Assembly: GCA_038277395.1 (NCBI GenBank) | Contig: CM076197.1 | Location: 80,151,951 to 80,215,950, forward strand | DNA: 64,000 bases | Direction of reading: 5' to 3' | Source: Dryocosmus kuriphilus | Taxonomy: Eukaryota > Arthropoda > Insecta > Hymenoptera > Cynipidae | Notes under the pieces: model-generated | Databases searched by the model: none | The model's input: the letters and a program-made list of their open reading frames with translations, nothing else | What the model was told of the DNA's origin: nothing | Part shown: piece by piece, positions 1 through 11,260 of the stretch | Numbering within the stretch: the stretch's first letter is position 1 | How the letters are laid out: the number at the start of each line of letters is the position of its first letter | Made by a program: the position numbers and the translations under genes

Positions 1-2990
1 TCCAACCCTTAGCGAAAAAAAAAACTACCTTTTCTCCACAGCAGACTTATTGTTTTCCAAAAAATAATCTTTTTCAAACTTTTTCAATGCAAAGAGAGTC
101 TAATATTTTTGGGCTCCTCAAAAATACTAACTTGATTTTTGGACTCCAATCCTTAGCAAAAAAAAACTACCCCTTCTCGACAGCAGACTTATGGCTTTCC
201 TAAAAAATAATCTTTTTCAGACTTTTCAATGCAAATAGAGTCCATTATTTTTGGGCTCCTCAAAAATACTAACTCTGATTTTTTGGCTCCAACCCTTAGC
301 GAAAAAACTACCCCGTCTGTACAGAGCTTATTGTTTTCCTAAAAAATAATCTTTTTCAGACTTTTGCAATGCAAATAGAGTCTCAAAAATTATTTTTCTC
401 AAAAATACTATAATCTTTTTTTTTATTTTTGGGCTCCAATTCTTAGCAAAAAAAACTACCCCTTCTCGACAGCAGAAAATAATCTTTTTCAAACCTTTTC
501 AATGCAAAGAGAGTCTAATATTTTTGGGCTCCTCAAAAATACCAGCTTTGAGTTTTGGGCTCCAATCCTTAGCGAAAAAAAACTACCTCTTCTCGACAGC
601 AGGCTTATGACTTTCCTAAAAATAATCTTTTTCAAACCTTTTTCAATGCAAAGAGAGTCTAGTATTTTTTTGGGCTCCTCAAAAATACCAACTTTGAGTT
701 TTGGACTCCAATCCTTAGCGAAAAAAACTACCCCTTCTCGACAGCAGACTTATGGCTTTCCTAAAAAATAATCTTTTTCAGACTTTTCCAATGCAAATAG
801 AGTCCATTATTTTTGGTCTCCTCAAAAATACTAACTCTGATTTTTAGGCTCCAACCCTTAGCGAAAAAACTACCCCGTCTGTACAGCAGCTTATTGTTTT
901 CCTAAAAAATAATCTTTTTCAGACTTTTGCAATGCAAATAGAGTCTATTATTTTTGAGCTCCTCAAAAATACTAACTCTGATTTTTGGGCTCCAATCATT
1001 AGCAAAAAAAAAACTACCCCTTCTCGACAGCAGACTTATGACTTTCCAGAATATAATCTTTTTCAAACCTTTTCAACGCAAAGAGAGTCTAATATTTTTG
1101 GGCTCCTCAAAAATACCAGCTTTGAGTTTTGGGCTCCAATCCTTAGCGAAAAAAACTACCTCTTTCGACAGCAGGCTTATGACTTTCCAAAAATAATCTT
1201 TTTCAAACCTTTTCAATGCAAAGAGAGTCTAGTATTTTGGGCTCCTCAAAAATACCAACTTTGAGTTTTGGACTCCAATCCTTAGCGAAAAAAAACTACC
1301 CCTTCTCGACAGCAGACTTATGGCTTTCCTAAAAAATATTTTTCAGACTTTTCCATGCAAATAATATTATTTTTTCCTCAAAAATACTAACTCTGATTTT
1401 TTTCCATGCGAAACCCCGTCTGTACAGCAGCTTATTGTTTTCCTAAAAAATAATCTTTTTTTTTGCAATGCAAATAGAGCTATTATTTTTGAGCTCCTCA
1501 AAAATACCAGCTTTGAGTTTTGGGCTCCAATCCTTAGCAAAAAAAACTACCTCTTCTCGACAGCAGACTTATGACTTTCCAGAAAATAATCTTTTTCAAA
1601 CCTTTTCAATGCAAAGAGAGTCTAATATTTTTGGGCTCCTCAAAAATACCAACTTTGAGTTTTGGGCTCCAATCCTTAGCGAAAAAAACTACCCCTTCTC
1701 GACAGCAGACTTATGCTTTCCTAAAAAATAATCTTTTTCAAACTTTTCAATGCAAATAGAGTCCATTATTTTTGGGCTCCTCAAAAATACTAACTCTGAT
1801 TTTTAGGCTCCAACCCTTAGCGAAAAAAACTACCCCGTCTGTACAGCAGCTTATTGTTTTCCTAAAAAATAATCTTTTTCAGACTTTTGCAATGCAAATA
1901 GAGTCTATTATTTTTGGGCTCCTCAAAAATACTAACTCTGATTTTTAGGCTCCAACCCTTAGCGAAAAAACTACCCCGTCTGTACAGCAGCATATTGTTT
2001 TTCTAAAAAATAATCTTTTTCAGACTTTTGCAATGCAATTAGAGTCTATTATTTTTGAGCTCCTCAAAAATACTAGCTCTGATTTTTGGGCTCCAATCCT
2101 TAGCAAAAAAAAAACTACCCCTTCTCGACAGCAGACTTATGACTTTCCAGAAAATAATCTTTTTCAAACCTTTTCAATGCAAAGAGAGTCTAATATTTTT
2201 GGGCTCCTCAAAAATACCAGCTTTGAGTTTTGGGCTCCAATCCTTAGCGAAAAAAACTACCTCTTCTCGACAGCAGCTTATGACTTTCCAGAAAATAATC
2301 TTTTTCAAACCTTTTCAATGCAAAGAGAGTCTAGTATTTTGGGCTCCTCAAAAATACCAACTTTGAGTTTTGGACTCCAATCCTTTTTGGGCTCCAATGC
2401 GAGTCCATTATTTTTGGGCTCCTCAAAAAACCCTTAGCTTAAAAAAAACTACCCCGTCTGTATAGCAGACTTATTGTTTTCCTAAAAAATAATTTTTTTC
2501 AGACTTTTGCAATGCAAATAGAGTCTATTATTTTTGAGCTCCTCAAAAATACTAGCTCTGATTTTTGGGCTCCAATCCTAGCAAAAAAAAACTATTCCGA
2601 CAGCAGACTTATGACTTTCCAGAAAATAATCTTTTTCAAACCTTTTCAATGCAAAGAGAGTCTAATATTTTTGGGCTCCTCAAAAATACCAGCTTTGAGC
2701 TTTGGGCTCCAATCCATAGCGAAAAAAACTACCTCTTTCGACAGCAGGTTATGATTTCCAAAAAAATAATCTTTTTCAAACCTTTTCAATGCTAGTCCTA
2801 CTATATTATTTGGGCTCCTCAAAAATACCAACTTTGATTTTTGGGCTCGAAAATTTAGCGAAAAAAAACTACCCCGTCTGTCTAGCAGACTTATGGCTTT
2901 CCTAAAAAAGAATGTTTTTCAGACTTTCTTAATGCAAATAGAGTCTATTACTTTTAGGCTCCTCAAAAATACCAACACCGGATAATTCTT
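1..2990 (+). repeat. Satellite array of ~141-bp monomers
   Basis: About 21 head-to-tail monomers, spaced 140-145 bp apart, run from the window edge. Each contains a GGGCTCCTCAAAAATAC block, a CTTAGCGAAAAAAACTACC block, a TAATCTTTTTCA run and a GACAGCAG-type motif. Monomers fall into subtypes, for example CCCCGTCTGTACAGCAG versus CTTCTCGACAGCAG. The first subtype recurs near 315, 877 and 1418, suggesting a loose higher-order period of about four monomers that breaks down after 1.4 kb. Since 141 is divisible by three, open frames of up to ~134 codons run through the array; they are by-products, not genes. The left end lies outside the window. Confidence 0.95.
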
Positions 2991-3280
2991 TTTTGAAAAA
3001 CTGTTTATAACATTCAGTTAAATTTCCAAATAAAATTTCTTTGTTCCTCATATCTATCCTTATAATTTCTATTCAATTACGTCTCAAAATTAAGAAACTT
3101 GTTCAAAAATAGAGACTCATACTATTAAAATCGCCAATTTTTCAGATCTATGTATTAATATCTTGTTGATAACAAAAATGAATTAGATAATCGGTTCTCT
3201 TGCGCTTCTTAAAAATTTTAATCTGAGAATTTTAGAAACAAATTATTTCGAAATCCATGCAGAATTTTTATAGAGGCATT
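2991..3280. other. AT-rich spacer between satellite and inverted monomer
   Basis: No gene, repeat or motif is recognisable. It separates the forward satellite from the reverse-oriented monomer, so it could be the centre of a large foldback structure. Confidence 0.5.
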
Positions 3281-3430
3281 TTCGAGGAGCCCAAGAATAA
3301 TAGACTCTATTTGCATTGAAAAAGTCTGAAAAAGATTATTTTTTAAGAAAGCCATAAGTCTGCTGGACAGACGGGGTGTTTTTTTTCGCTAAGGGTTGGA
3401 GCTCAAAAATCGTAGTTGGCATATTCGAGG
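3281..3430 (-). repeat. Inverted satellite monomer
   Basis: Reverse complement of a satellite monomer: GAGGAGCCCAAGAATAATAG, then the complement of the AATGCAAATAGAG block and of CTTAGCGAAAAAA. Degenerate partial monomers with GAGCCCAAAAAAAAGCCC cores continue to about 3590 and again near 3690-3740. The array therefore changes orientation here. This could be an inversion or the second arm of a foldback element. Confidence 0.85.
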
Positions 3431-3614
3431 AGCCCAAAAAAAGCCCAAAAATATGGCAGAATTGAATTAGCGAAAAATCGAGTTTTTTGGAATGTGGTTG
3501 TTTTTGTATCTTAAGGGTTGTTTTTATAAAATTGGTTTTTGCGGTATTCAAGAGCCCAAAAAAAAGCCCAAAATTCTAGTGAAGTCGAATTTTTATTATT
3601 TTGTTATTTAACAC

Positions 3615-3654
3615 TGTGGAGGTGCTAGCTTAACGTTAAGCTAGCACCTTCACA
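3615..3654. repeat. 40-bp palindrome plus a third half-copy
   Basis: GGTGCTAGCTTAA at 3621 is followed by CG and its exact reverse complement, and the symmetry extends outward with one mismatch to TGTGGA...TTCACA. The left half, TGTGGAGGTGCTAGCTTAAC, occurs again alone at 3767-3786. This looks like two element ends joined head to head plus a solitary end. No superfamily can be assigned. Confidence 0.85.
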
Positions 3655-4094
3655 AGAAAGTTGATTTTTTGAAAAAAGTAAAGGAGCTCAAAAATTTTTA
3701 TTGGTGCCCAAAAAATGCCCAAAAAAAGCACAAAATTCTACGCTATAAAAAATGTCGAAATTTGATTGTGGAGGTGCTAGCTTAACCGGACCTGGTAATA
3801 TTTTATGTACTAGATACAATTTTTGCTAAGAAGCCGCAAAAATATAAGAATTAGCGCCAAAAACTCGCAAAACCCAATTTTTCACTCGTGGGAGTTGTTT
3901 TGTATTATTTTTTCCCCTTCCTAATGACAGTTGATTTAGTCTATAGTACTCCGACCACTTGGTTCATTGAAAAAATTTTTTACTGTTTAAAATTTTGATT
4001 TGTTTTCGCTCTCGTTTCCTTTTTGAGTTTTTCCGCAGCTTTCTCTGCAACTGTTTTTGGTCTTATTAGTTTTATTAGGTATAATCCGCCTTCT

Positions 4095-4240
4095 CCTGAT
4101 TGACAGTATTGATTATCGAGGCTCTCGTGGTTCGGAACCCACGTTACACTGTAGGTCTCCTCGGAAGATGCTTCATGCTTGGAGGTCACTGGGCGATTTT
4201 GAGCGACTAGGAATTTGTAAAATTTGTTTTTAATTATTCT
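4095..4240 (+). repeat. SINE-like fragment with a pol III box-B-like motif
   Basis: GTGGTTCGGAACCCAC at 4127-4142 resembles a tRNA T-arm/box B and is followed by TTACACTGTAGGTCTCCTC. A related core, GTGGTTCGGATCCCAC then TTAAGCTGTAAGTCCTCC, lies at 30440. Two copies of an approximately 40-bp core in unrelated surroundings suggest a short interspersed repeat of tRNA-like origin. A 90-codon minus-strand open frame (3980-4252) covers it; its similarity to the frame at the other copy reflects the shared DNA. Confidence 0.35.
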
Positions 4241-4252
4241 GGAGGACCTCAA

Positions 4253-5088
4253 AACTCGCCAAATGGAGGGCGTATAAACGAGTCTACAATAATATTTGGA
4301 TCCTGAACATTTTTTAAATTAAATTTTTTAATTATGTAGAAATTTATGAAATGTAAATATTATAAATTTAATATAAACATAAGCATAAATATTTTACTGT
4401 TTCGTAGAATTATTGTTCCACTTTATATTCTATTTGGATATTTAACTTCCAGAATATCGCCTTGATTGTATTTTTTAAAATATTCTGGGTCTTCCATTAT
4501 CATTATATTATGTAGTCTCTTGGTAAATTGTATTAATAAAAATAAACGGGGTGATTTCTTAATAGACGCCATTTTGAAAAGGGGCATCAGTGACACGTAA
4601 TGCTGAAATTATGAAATAAAAGATCATATTTGATATCCTCTTGTATTGTATCCTATTGATATCCTATATAGTCTACATATACTTCCTATTTTAGGCAATT
4701 AATTTTTTTTGGAAATACTTATAAATTGAAGTCTATCTTGTTCAGTGCTTTTTTCTTGATTTTCTGACTACATTGTTTTATCGAATTTTTTAATATTAAT
4801 TTGAAAGCTGAAATCGTCCACTGAATTAATCATTGTCACTTGAACAATTTTCTATCATAGAATAAGTAAAAATGTATTTCGTATCACACAATGATCAACA
4901 AATAAAAGAGCAATCAATAATAAACTAAATAAAGAGACCTACTATATCAATAAAATGAAATACTGTATCTGAAATTTCAAATTCTAATTATTATAGGCAA
5001 TTAACTTTTAACCTCCATGAATAAAATCACTGAAAAATCATGTACTCTCAGGATTATTAGTTAAAAATAAAAATATTGAACTGATCAG
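4253..5088. other. AT-rich sequence, no gene seen
   Basis: Low-complexity AT-rich DNA with stops in all frames. No repeat edges or RNA-like structures are apparent. Confidence 0.5.
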
Positions 5089-5448
5089 ATGGCGGCGAAG
5101 AGAAGTGAATTATGGGCTCAAACAGATTTCAAACTGGGATTTTTTTCAAATGGAACTATTCGAGAAATAAGCAAAGAAACGAAAACATCACGAAGTTCCG
5201 ATACAGATTTGCAATTAGATACAAACAATATTTCTTTCCTGTAACAGATTAGATTTTCTCGAAAACACTTTTTAGATCCTGCAGAATTAAGCAAAAAGTC
5301 GCATGCTAAAGTCGAATGTCAAACGTTTATACAGAATTTTAATAAAGTTCACATTCCTCTTGAATACATAAACGAGGCAGCTCAAACATTCAATAAGTTG
5401 GAAAACAATGTCCAATTCCAAATGCTCTCGGAGACGTCATTGCTATAA
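5089..5448 (+). pseudogene. Anonymous 119-codon reading frame with one internal stop
   Basis: From ATG 5089 (MAAKRSELWAQTD...) the frame is open to TAA at 5242-5244, then continues in the same frame (QIRFSRKHFLDPAEL...) to a TAA at 5446-5448. One in-frame stop in 360 bases of AT-rich DNA is far fewer than chance predicts. The encoded protein is hydrophilic, with K/E-rich patches such as AELSKKSHAKVECQ near the middle and a Q/N-rich tail. I do not recognise the family. It could be a retrocopy or TE fragment inactivated by a single nonsense change, or a chance frame. It stops just upstream of the TTTA microsatellite and Tc1 element. Confidence 0.4.
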
Positions 5449-5478
5449 TTTGCTGATTATTTTTATAATTCTTAAATA

Positions 5479-5506
5479 TGATTTATTTATTTATTTATTT
5501 TTTATT
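5479..5506 (+). repeat. (TTTA)n microsatellite
   Basis: TTTA units lie directly at the left edge of the Tc1 remnant. The expected left terminal inverted repeat of that element is missing here. Confidence 0.85.
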
Positions 5507-5570
5507 TTGGCCTTACTGTACGTTTGAAGGGCTAAGGCGGAACCGCTGATTCGCTTCATTCTCGTTCGAA

Positions 5571-6093
5571 GTGTCAGATATTGCACAAGATTGCGCAATG
5601 AGTGCTGTATACACTAAGCGTTTTGAGGCTGTGTTTTTGTGCACCAATAAACACGGACCACATCTGTCGTACTCAGCCTCTGCTAAAGTGCTTAAAAAGT
5701 CTAAGCACTTCGTGCAAACGTGGATGGAGCGATATAGGGACACAAAATCAGTCGACGATGTGCCGGGAAGAGGAGAAATGCGAGCAACGTCGAGTAAGGA
5801 GGATAAGGCGATCATCGCACTGTTCAAGCGCAACCCAGCTCTGCGGCTGTGCGCAGCCAAAGCTAAGCTAGCGGCGAAGGGACTAGAGATTAGTATAAAC
5901 ACCATAAGACGCAGATTAGCTGAGGTAAAAGTGCAGTACCGTAGCACGAGGCAGAAACCCCTGCTCTCAGAGGTTCACATGCAAAAACGCTTGGCATGGG
6001 CTACGGAAAATAATGATCGCGATTGGTCAAATGTAATTTTTTCCGACGAAGCGTCCGTTTGGGCATGGGTACCCACAAAATGTGCCAGGTCAG
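5571..6093 (+). pseudogene. Tc1-like transposase, N-terminal half
   Basis: DDE transposase that would bind its TIRs and catalyse cut-and-paste transposition. The N-terminal paired-like helix-turn-helix spans about residues 10-110 (KVLKKSKHFVQTWMERYRDT, later NPALRLCAAKAKL and the SINTIRRRL helix). The catalytic-core start is VIFSDEASVWAWVP, with the first catalytic Asp. Homology to copy 2 ends abruptly after GGTCAG at 6093, and the next stop is at 6096-6098. The first in-frame ATG of the open frame is at 5571, but the ATG at 5598 (MSAVYTKRFEA) aligns with copy 2 and is the likelier start. Non-functional: the second Asp and the Glu lie beyond the break. Confidence 0.9.
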
Positions 6094-7092
6094 TGTGATG
6101 TCTCGGAATATCTCGAACTCATACATCTTTTTCTTTTTATTCATATATTATAATATCACATCTAGGGATGCAGGAAGTTTTAATTAATTTTAATCATTAA
6201 TATTGTTTGTGTATGTGTGTACGTGTATGTATTGTATATCCTAGTATAACTATCATTTATATTTTCTTTTTACTATACTTATAATCCGTCATATAATTTA
6301 TATATCTAAAGGTAATTGAGACGATTTGAGGAGCATCGCTAGGACATTCAGGGACACTCTTCACTAACTGCCGGTTTTCCCCATAATCCTACTTCCAGTT
6401 GCTACCATCCTTAATTTGCTTTCAGTCGAAATTCTCCAATAATTTAAAACTGCTATTACTGTTAGGGATTATGCTACCCAAAGGAAAAATGTTGAGGGCG
6501 GACAACACGAAGACGAACACCTTATGAAACCATTGCCTATTTATGGCTACAAAAATAAACCTTATAACAGTCTGCCTAAACTCAAGAGATTATCTGATCA
6601 TCAGACGCCCTAAACCTTTTCGGAATAGGAAAGTAGCCGTTCGCAGTTGTCCCCGACCCTCAAACGCAAATAAAGCAGTAAAATGATAAATTTGAGTCTT
6701 CATCCAAGAAACTCTCTCTTTGGAAGACGTATTGCACCATCCCTTCCTTCTTATTCCTAGCTTTCCACCTCCACTAATTGTCTACACCCTCTTGGGCCAG
6801 TTCGCAGGAGTGGGGCAGATGCCTTTTGACTGCCCTGGGGGTCCTTTGCAAAATTTTCTCAAGTTTTCAAGAGTCTTCTTTCCAAGTTAAAACTGGTAAC
6901 TTCTCTTACTTTAGAGAGCAGTCCTAGCTCCTAACCCTAAATCTGTAGCTGTGCAGGTTCAACCTTTCGATATCAGCAGACCATTGTGGCTGAAAACGCG
7001 TTTTTCGGATCATTGTATAAACTCCTATCAAGCTCACTTTATATCAAAGACGCCAGGTTGTTCTCGAAGTCTAATTATCAATAGTCAACACA
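6094..7092. other. ~1-kb filler replacing the transposase middle
   Basis: Sequence between the two transposase halves with no similarity to copy 2. It includes a (TG)-rich stretch near 6210 and more GC-balanced DNA from 6340 to 6950. I find no terminal inverted repeats, clear target duplication or coding trace. Because ~225 bp of transposase are missing, this is an insertion plus deletion, or filler DNA from end-joining, rather than a clean transposition. Confidence 0.5.
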
Positions 7093-7384
7093 GAACGATC
7101 CTAAACATCGCAGCCGCCTCTGCACGAGCTGGAAAGCCGAAAATGCCATCGTGACCTTGGACTGGCCTTCACAATCTCCTTATGCAAATCCAATTGAAAA
7201 TGTGTGGAGTGTCGTTAAGAGAAAACTAGCAGGAAGGCGTGTATTCACCCTCAAGCAGCTATCTCGACGAATTAGAGAGGTATGGCGCTCTCTATCTTCA
7301 GAATATGCCGAAAAACTAGTCGAGAGAATGCCCAGAAGGTACCAGGCCATTATCCAGAATAACGGTGATTGGACGGCTTATTAA
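7093..7384 (+). pseudogene. Tc1-like transposase, C-terminal part
   Basis: The frame resumes with NDPKHRSRLC, contains WPSQSPYANPIENVW with the catalytic Glu, then KRKLAGRRVF and a basic C-terminus ending NNGDWTAY before TAA at 7382-7384. In copy 2 the second Asp and the Glu are separated by 34 residues, which defines DD34E. Here the residues before NDPKH are replaced by filler, so the gene cannot be translated as a unit. Confidence 0.9.
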
Positions 7385-7714
7385 GTAGAGTCCGCCCTAA
7401 TTTGTAGAGCGTTTTTTCATGGGGAAAAAGAAAAATGAAATTTTCTTTGGAACTTTTCGTGAAGACGCGTACTTTGTCTTGTGGAACAGACTGTACAACC
7501 GGCAAGCACAAGGATCCAGATTTTGTCGTATCAGCCACTGAAGATGAAATATCCAAAATTGAAGCCTGGAATTCTTTCAGTCATATAATATAATATAATA
7601 GAGAAAGCTTTTTGGATATCAGAATCGAAAGAATCAATGGTAAAAACAAAAATACCTGAGACCCAGACTTTCATCATTTGCAATTCTAGAAGTGGAAAAG
7701 CATTTTACGATCAA

Positions 7715-8114
7715 GGGGCTGTTCATAAACCTCGAGGCCCAATCACCCCTCCCCTCCCCATTGAGGCTCGCTGAGGCTTTTCCTTCGACCCGAAAAGGTG
7801 CATTATTATAGTATTATTGCTGTTTCAAGAGGCGGGTGGGAGTGGAGGGAAACACCCACTCGACTTGACTCGTCTCGGCTCGGTTCGGTTCGTTCAGCTC
7901 GAATTTGAGATTGCCCGCGGGCGCTATTTCGAAAATAAAGAAAAAGTCATACATTTAACTTTTTTAAACACCTTAGTGGAAAACCTCGGGGTTCGGACTC
8001 CGACACCCCTCCCTCCCCCATAAGTCCTACCGAGGTCTTTCGCTGACCCCCCCCCCCCCCCCCCCCCCCCCCCACAAAATCCCTAAGAAGACCTCATGGT
8101 TTATGAACATCCCC
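7715..8114. mobile_element. Harbinger-like MITE, copy 1
   Basis: Terminal inverted repeats GGGGCTGTTCATAAACC (left) and the complement of GGGGATGTTCATAAACC (right) bound about 400 bp. CAA flanks both ends (7712-7714 and 8115-8117), consistent with a 3-bp target duplication. The interior contains CCCTCCCTCCCCCATAAG and a C homopolymer of ~28 bases near 8047. A second copy is at 29907-30371. Three-base duplications with GGG-type ends fit PIF/Harbinger non-autonomous elements; the superfamily is inferred. Confidence 0.75.
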
Positions 8115-9582
8115 CAAGAGACCCAAACTGGCCTAACTTGCTAGTCGAAAAATTCCAACTCTGAGTTTCTTTCTGATTATCTAGAAATAAAGAATTTATT
8201 TAGAAGTTGATTATAGAAGATTGTTTAGCGAAGGATGTTTACCATAGAATTATAATATATATCATTCTGCAATATGTTGTTAAATGTAAAGAATTATTTT
8301 TATTCTATTATTTGTTTATTGCTTTGATTATATTAGGTCTAGGCATTTGCAGTCTTCAGATACCCGTTTCCCCAGCTCTTTGCATACCCCCCTCCCACTG
8401 AAAAAAATCCTGTTTGCAAAAAATGGATTAGTTTTTTTACCGGATGTAAATATTCAGGATAATATACTCGTTGTTTTAGCTGCGTGAATTTTTGAAATTC
8501 AAAATTTTTTTTCTCCTGATCCTTGCAAAATGCACGAAAAAAGTGGTTCAAATTTTTACACATTATAAAATAGTTGGTATTAAATTCAGTATTTATCTGA
8601 ATTACAAAAAAAAAATGGATCTGATTTTAAGTAAAATTTGACTAAAATTATTATTCAATTCTGAAACTCAGATAATAAGGTTTTAATTAAACTCAGACAA
8701 ATGTGGAATTCAATCCAAGAAAATTTGGTTACATATAATAGGTTTAAGACATTTAAGTATTTTTAATTATTCTTTTTACTGTGTAATAATCTCCCTTTTT
8801 AATCACAGTTTTCTTATTTGTAAGAATCTCTTTAAAAATCGAATAAGTGTATATTTCTATTTACAGAATTAAGCGAGCGGACCAAGTATCAGGAATCGAC
8901 CTTATCATCGCCGAGCTGTTATTATGGTGTCAGATTTACGGTTTAATTGAAATAAATAAGGGTTAGGTGTGTTACTTGTCTAACAATTATTGATGAGATT
9001 CAGTTACATGTTGCGAATGTTAATTTTAACTGATTTTGAAAGAGGACTTATCATCGCCAAGCTGTAATATGTCGTAAAGTATATTGATTGAGTTTAAATA
9101 AGATTGGGGTTAGGTTAGTTTTGATGAAATAACTGTTCAATTCACGAAAATCGGCATTTTTCAGGGAAATAGATAAATGCATTGATATATAGGAAACATT
9201 TTTCCATCTTATATTCGTTTTCAAGTGCAAATTTTATAAAAGTGATCTGTTATTAAAAAACTATAAATAAAACACAAATAAATATATATTTGACACTTGT
9301 AAAGGAAAATGAGATGCAGAAAGCACCACAGTATTATCAATGTAATGAGTGAACCTCGTGAACTTCCACCTATTTCCTGTATAACAGAATCCACTGAGAA
9401 ATGCTGAATTTCGCTTTGAATAACACTACGATACACGCAACATATAGAAGAAGAACTTGTGGTTTACCGTGGGTTGTCTAAGCGTGAAAATGTAAAAATG
9501 AATGATAAAATTGAGGAAAATCTTGCCAATTAACTAATTTTGGAAGAGAACTGAAGACAAACTTTCGAAAAAAGTTCTTATT
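8115..9582. other. AT-rich DNA with a degenerate direct repeat
   Basis: No gene is supported. A ~130-bp segment near 8870-8990 (ATCATCGCCGAGCTGTTAT ... GGGTTAGGTGTG) is repeated in degenerate form at about 9040-9125 (ATCATCGCCAAGCTGTAAT ... GGGGTTAGGTTAG). Short open frames here have AT-biased composition and no recognisable motif. Confidence 0.5.
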
Positions 9583-9715
9583 TCATTCTCTACAAATCTT
9601 TTTGATACGTTTTTATTGAAAACATTTTTTTTATGAATTTGTTATTCTTATATTCAATACAATAGAAACGTATCAAAAGGATTTGTACAGAATTTTTTTG
9701 TAGAGAATAAAATGA
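9583..9715. repeat. Imperfect inverted repeat
   Basis: Left arm TCTCTACAAATC and TTTTTGATACGTTT (9583-9620); right arm GAAACGTATCAAAAGGATTTG and TTTGTAGAGA (9662-9715). It would form a stem of about 35 bp with a ~45-base loop. This may be a short MITE or a foldback relic. Confidence 0.7.
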
Positions 9716-9818
9716 ACATTGGCAACATATTCTCCAATTTTATCAATCATTTATAAGCTGGAAATAAAAATTGTAATTGCATAAACAATCCCATTCTCAG
9801 CGAACGACTCGTGTAATA

Positions 9819-9868
9819 CCCCCCCCCCCCCCCCTGCTATATCACTATTCAGGGGGGGGGGGGGGGGG
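9819..9868. repeat. C-tract/G-tract hairpin
   Basis: A run of 16 C is followed, after 17 bases (TGCTATATCACTATTCA), by a run of 17 G. The two tracts pair perfectly, and the G run could also form a quadruplex. Tract lengths are unlikely to be exact in any assembly. Confidence 0.8.
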
Positions 9869-10432
9869 AGGTTGTGCTACTCGATTCATATCAAATATCA
9901 GTGAATATCATCAAATACCTTGAACTCTATTTATAAAATGAATTATTACTCTGGAACATAAAAATAATAAAAATTTTAATATTACATGTGTGTAACTGTG
10001 TTCACGAACCTGTCCGAATCCAATCTTTCCTTATTGCATTCCATTCTCTTAATGAAAATATTGTCTTGTCAGGTGCTAATGATGATGAAAGTTCCTTCTT
10101 GTCCAAATTTTTTTAGACAGCTGCCTTTCTCTATCACACCTGTTAAATTAGACACGTGTAAGATTTTATAATCTAAAAAATTTTTAACTACGCGCTTTAA
10201 AAAAAAAAAAAGAAACAAAAAGATAGGAGGAAATTACTTAAAAAAAGATCTTTTAAAAATTAAAATAAGGGCTTTAAAACAAGCCATTTTGAATCCATTT
10301 TTCCCTGTCACTCGAAACTTTTCTTGTTATACAGAAAAAAAGCGCCTATTACCTTAGTTTTAATTGTTTGTTTTTTGATTTTTCTGGAACCATACGAATT
10401 TACATTTATCTCGAAAGGGATATGGCTTAATG
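9869..10432. other. AT-rich sequence, no gene seen
   Basis: Contains an A-rich run near 10200 and no recognisable gene or repeat edge. Confidence 0.5.
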
Positions 10433-10730
10433 ATATAATAATAATAATAACTTTTTTTGGTAAGGGTGGAGGAAATCCATTAATGCACGTCATGCGGGGC
10501 TTCCATGTTAGTCCTCTTCTCGCCCGGCGCACCAGGGATCGCACAAGTGAGATCCCCGGTGAAGAGGGAGGGGAATTGTCAGTTGAGGCCTACCCACTAA
10601 AACCGCCTCGCTTTCCTTCGTGACATTAATCCCCCCCCCCCCCCCCCCCCCCCGGAACCGCTTTCGCATTATCTCAGGGGGTGCCGTTTTCTGTGCTATC
10701 TTCAGCGTCTTCCTCTGTCCTGCTGACCTT

Positions 10731-11243
10731 CTAGGGTTTCCTCCTGGCTGTTGTTGGCGGGCGGGGAATCGCCAGGTTTTGGCATTCCACCGCCTTGTGT
10801 TCCTCTTGGTAGCTTCTTCTGCAGCATTTACTGCGGTCTTCTGCCGCATACTCGCGGGCAACGTGTCCCGTAGTGGGACACCTGTAGCACCGGGTTTCGG
10901 CGCTATGCGCCTTTACCCGGCATTTCACCCACTCGACCTTCAGTCGGGCAGCCTTCTCCAGTGTGGCAGCAGCGACCGCATCCAGCTCAACGAAAGCTAC
11001 TATGCAGCCTCTCCTGCTCCTCTTGGTGAGATTCACCCTTGGTGCAGAACCAATCTGGTCGCAGACTACGATCTGCGCCCTTGGTACGAGGTGTCGGACT
11101 CTTCCGCCTTCTCCAAGGGCCTTCGAGATGGCATCCCTGAAGTGCTGCCGCTCCTCCGCCTTGGCGCCCACCTCAATGAGGACGTCCCCCGTCCTCGTCT
11201 GCCGGATCGCCTTGACGTTTACGCCATGGTCTTCTGGCTTCAC
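10731..11243 (-). pseudogene. LINE ORF1 (gag-like), zinc-knuckle half
   Basis: The minus-strand frame encodes a gag-type RNA-binding protein. An alpha/beta region (DVLIEVGAKAEERQHFRDAI, GGRVRHLVPRAQIVVCD...) precedes cysteine motifs: CYRCPTTGHVAREY and CCRRSYQEEHKAVEC. The first knuckle has Tyr where the last Cys is expected. The N-terminal half lies in another frame at 11261-11908, so a frameshift near 11250 breaks the gene. Such proteins coat LINE RNA. Fragment lacking pol. Confidence 0.7.
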
Positions 11244-11260
11244 CTTCCTTTGGATGTCCT

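Larger units (their letters stand above)
5497..7493 (+). mobile_element. Tc1-like element, copy 1 (gutted)
   Basis: Closely related to the intact-ended copy at 40360-41631. The 3' terminal inverted repeat survives: it reads inward from CAGTCTGTTCCACAAG and ends at 7493, followed by TA (7494-7495). The 5' terminal repeat is lost and the element starts in the leader upstream of the transposase. The middle of the gene, about 225 bp by comparison with copy 2, is replaced by roughly 1 kb of unrelated DNA (6094-7092). Tc1/mariner elements insert at TA; this copy is dead. Confidence 0.9.

Noticed and set aside
502..2795. Several 60-134 codon open frames in the first 2.8 kb
   Set aside because: Monomer length is divisible by three, so any open monomer repeats in frame; the peptides are repeats of the satellite.
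1..2990. CRISPR-like regular repeats
   Set aside because: No short repeat with unique spacers; the whole 141-bp unit repeats, and the window is eukaryotic.
3980..4252. 90-codon minus-strand frame as a gene
   Set aside because: It overlaps the SINE-like core and its similarity to the frame near 30420 is explained by the shared DNA repeat.
6094..7092. A clean TE insertion in Tc1 copy 1
   Set aside because: No terminal repeats or duplication, and about 225 bp of transposase are missing at the joint.
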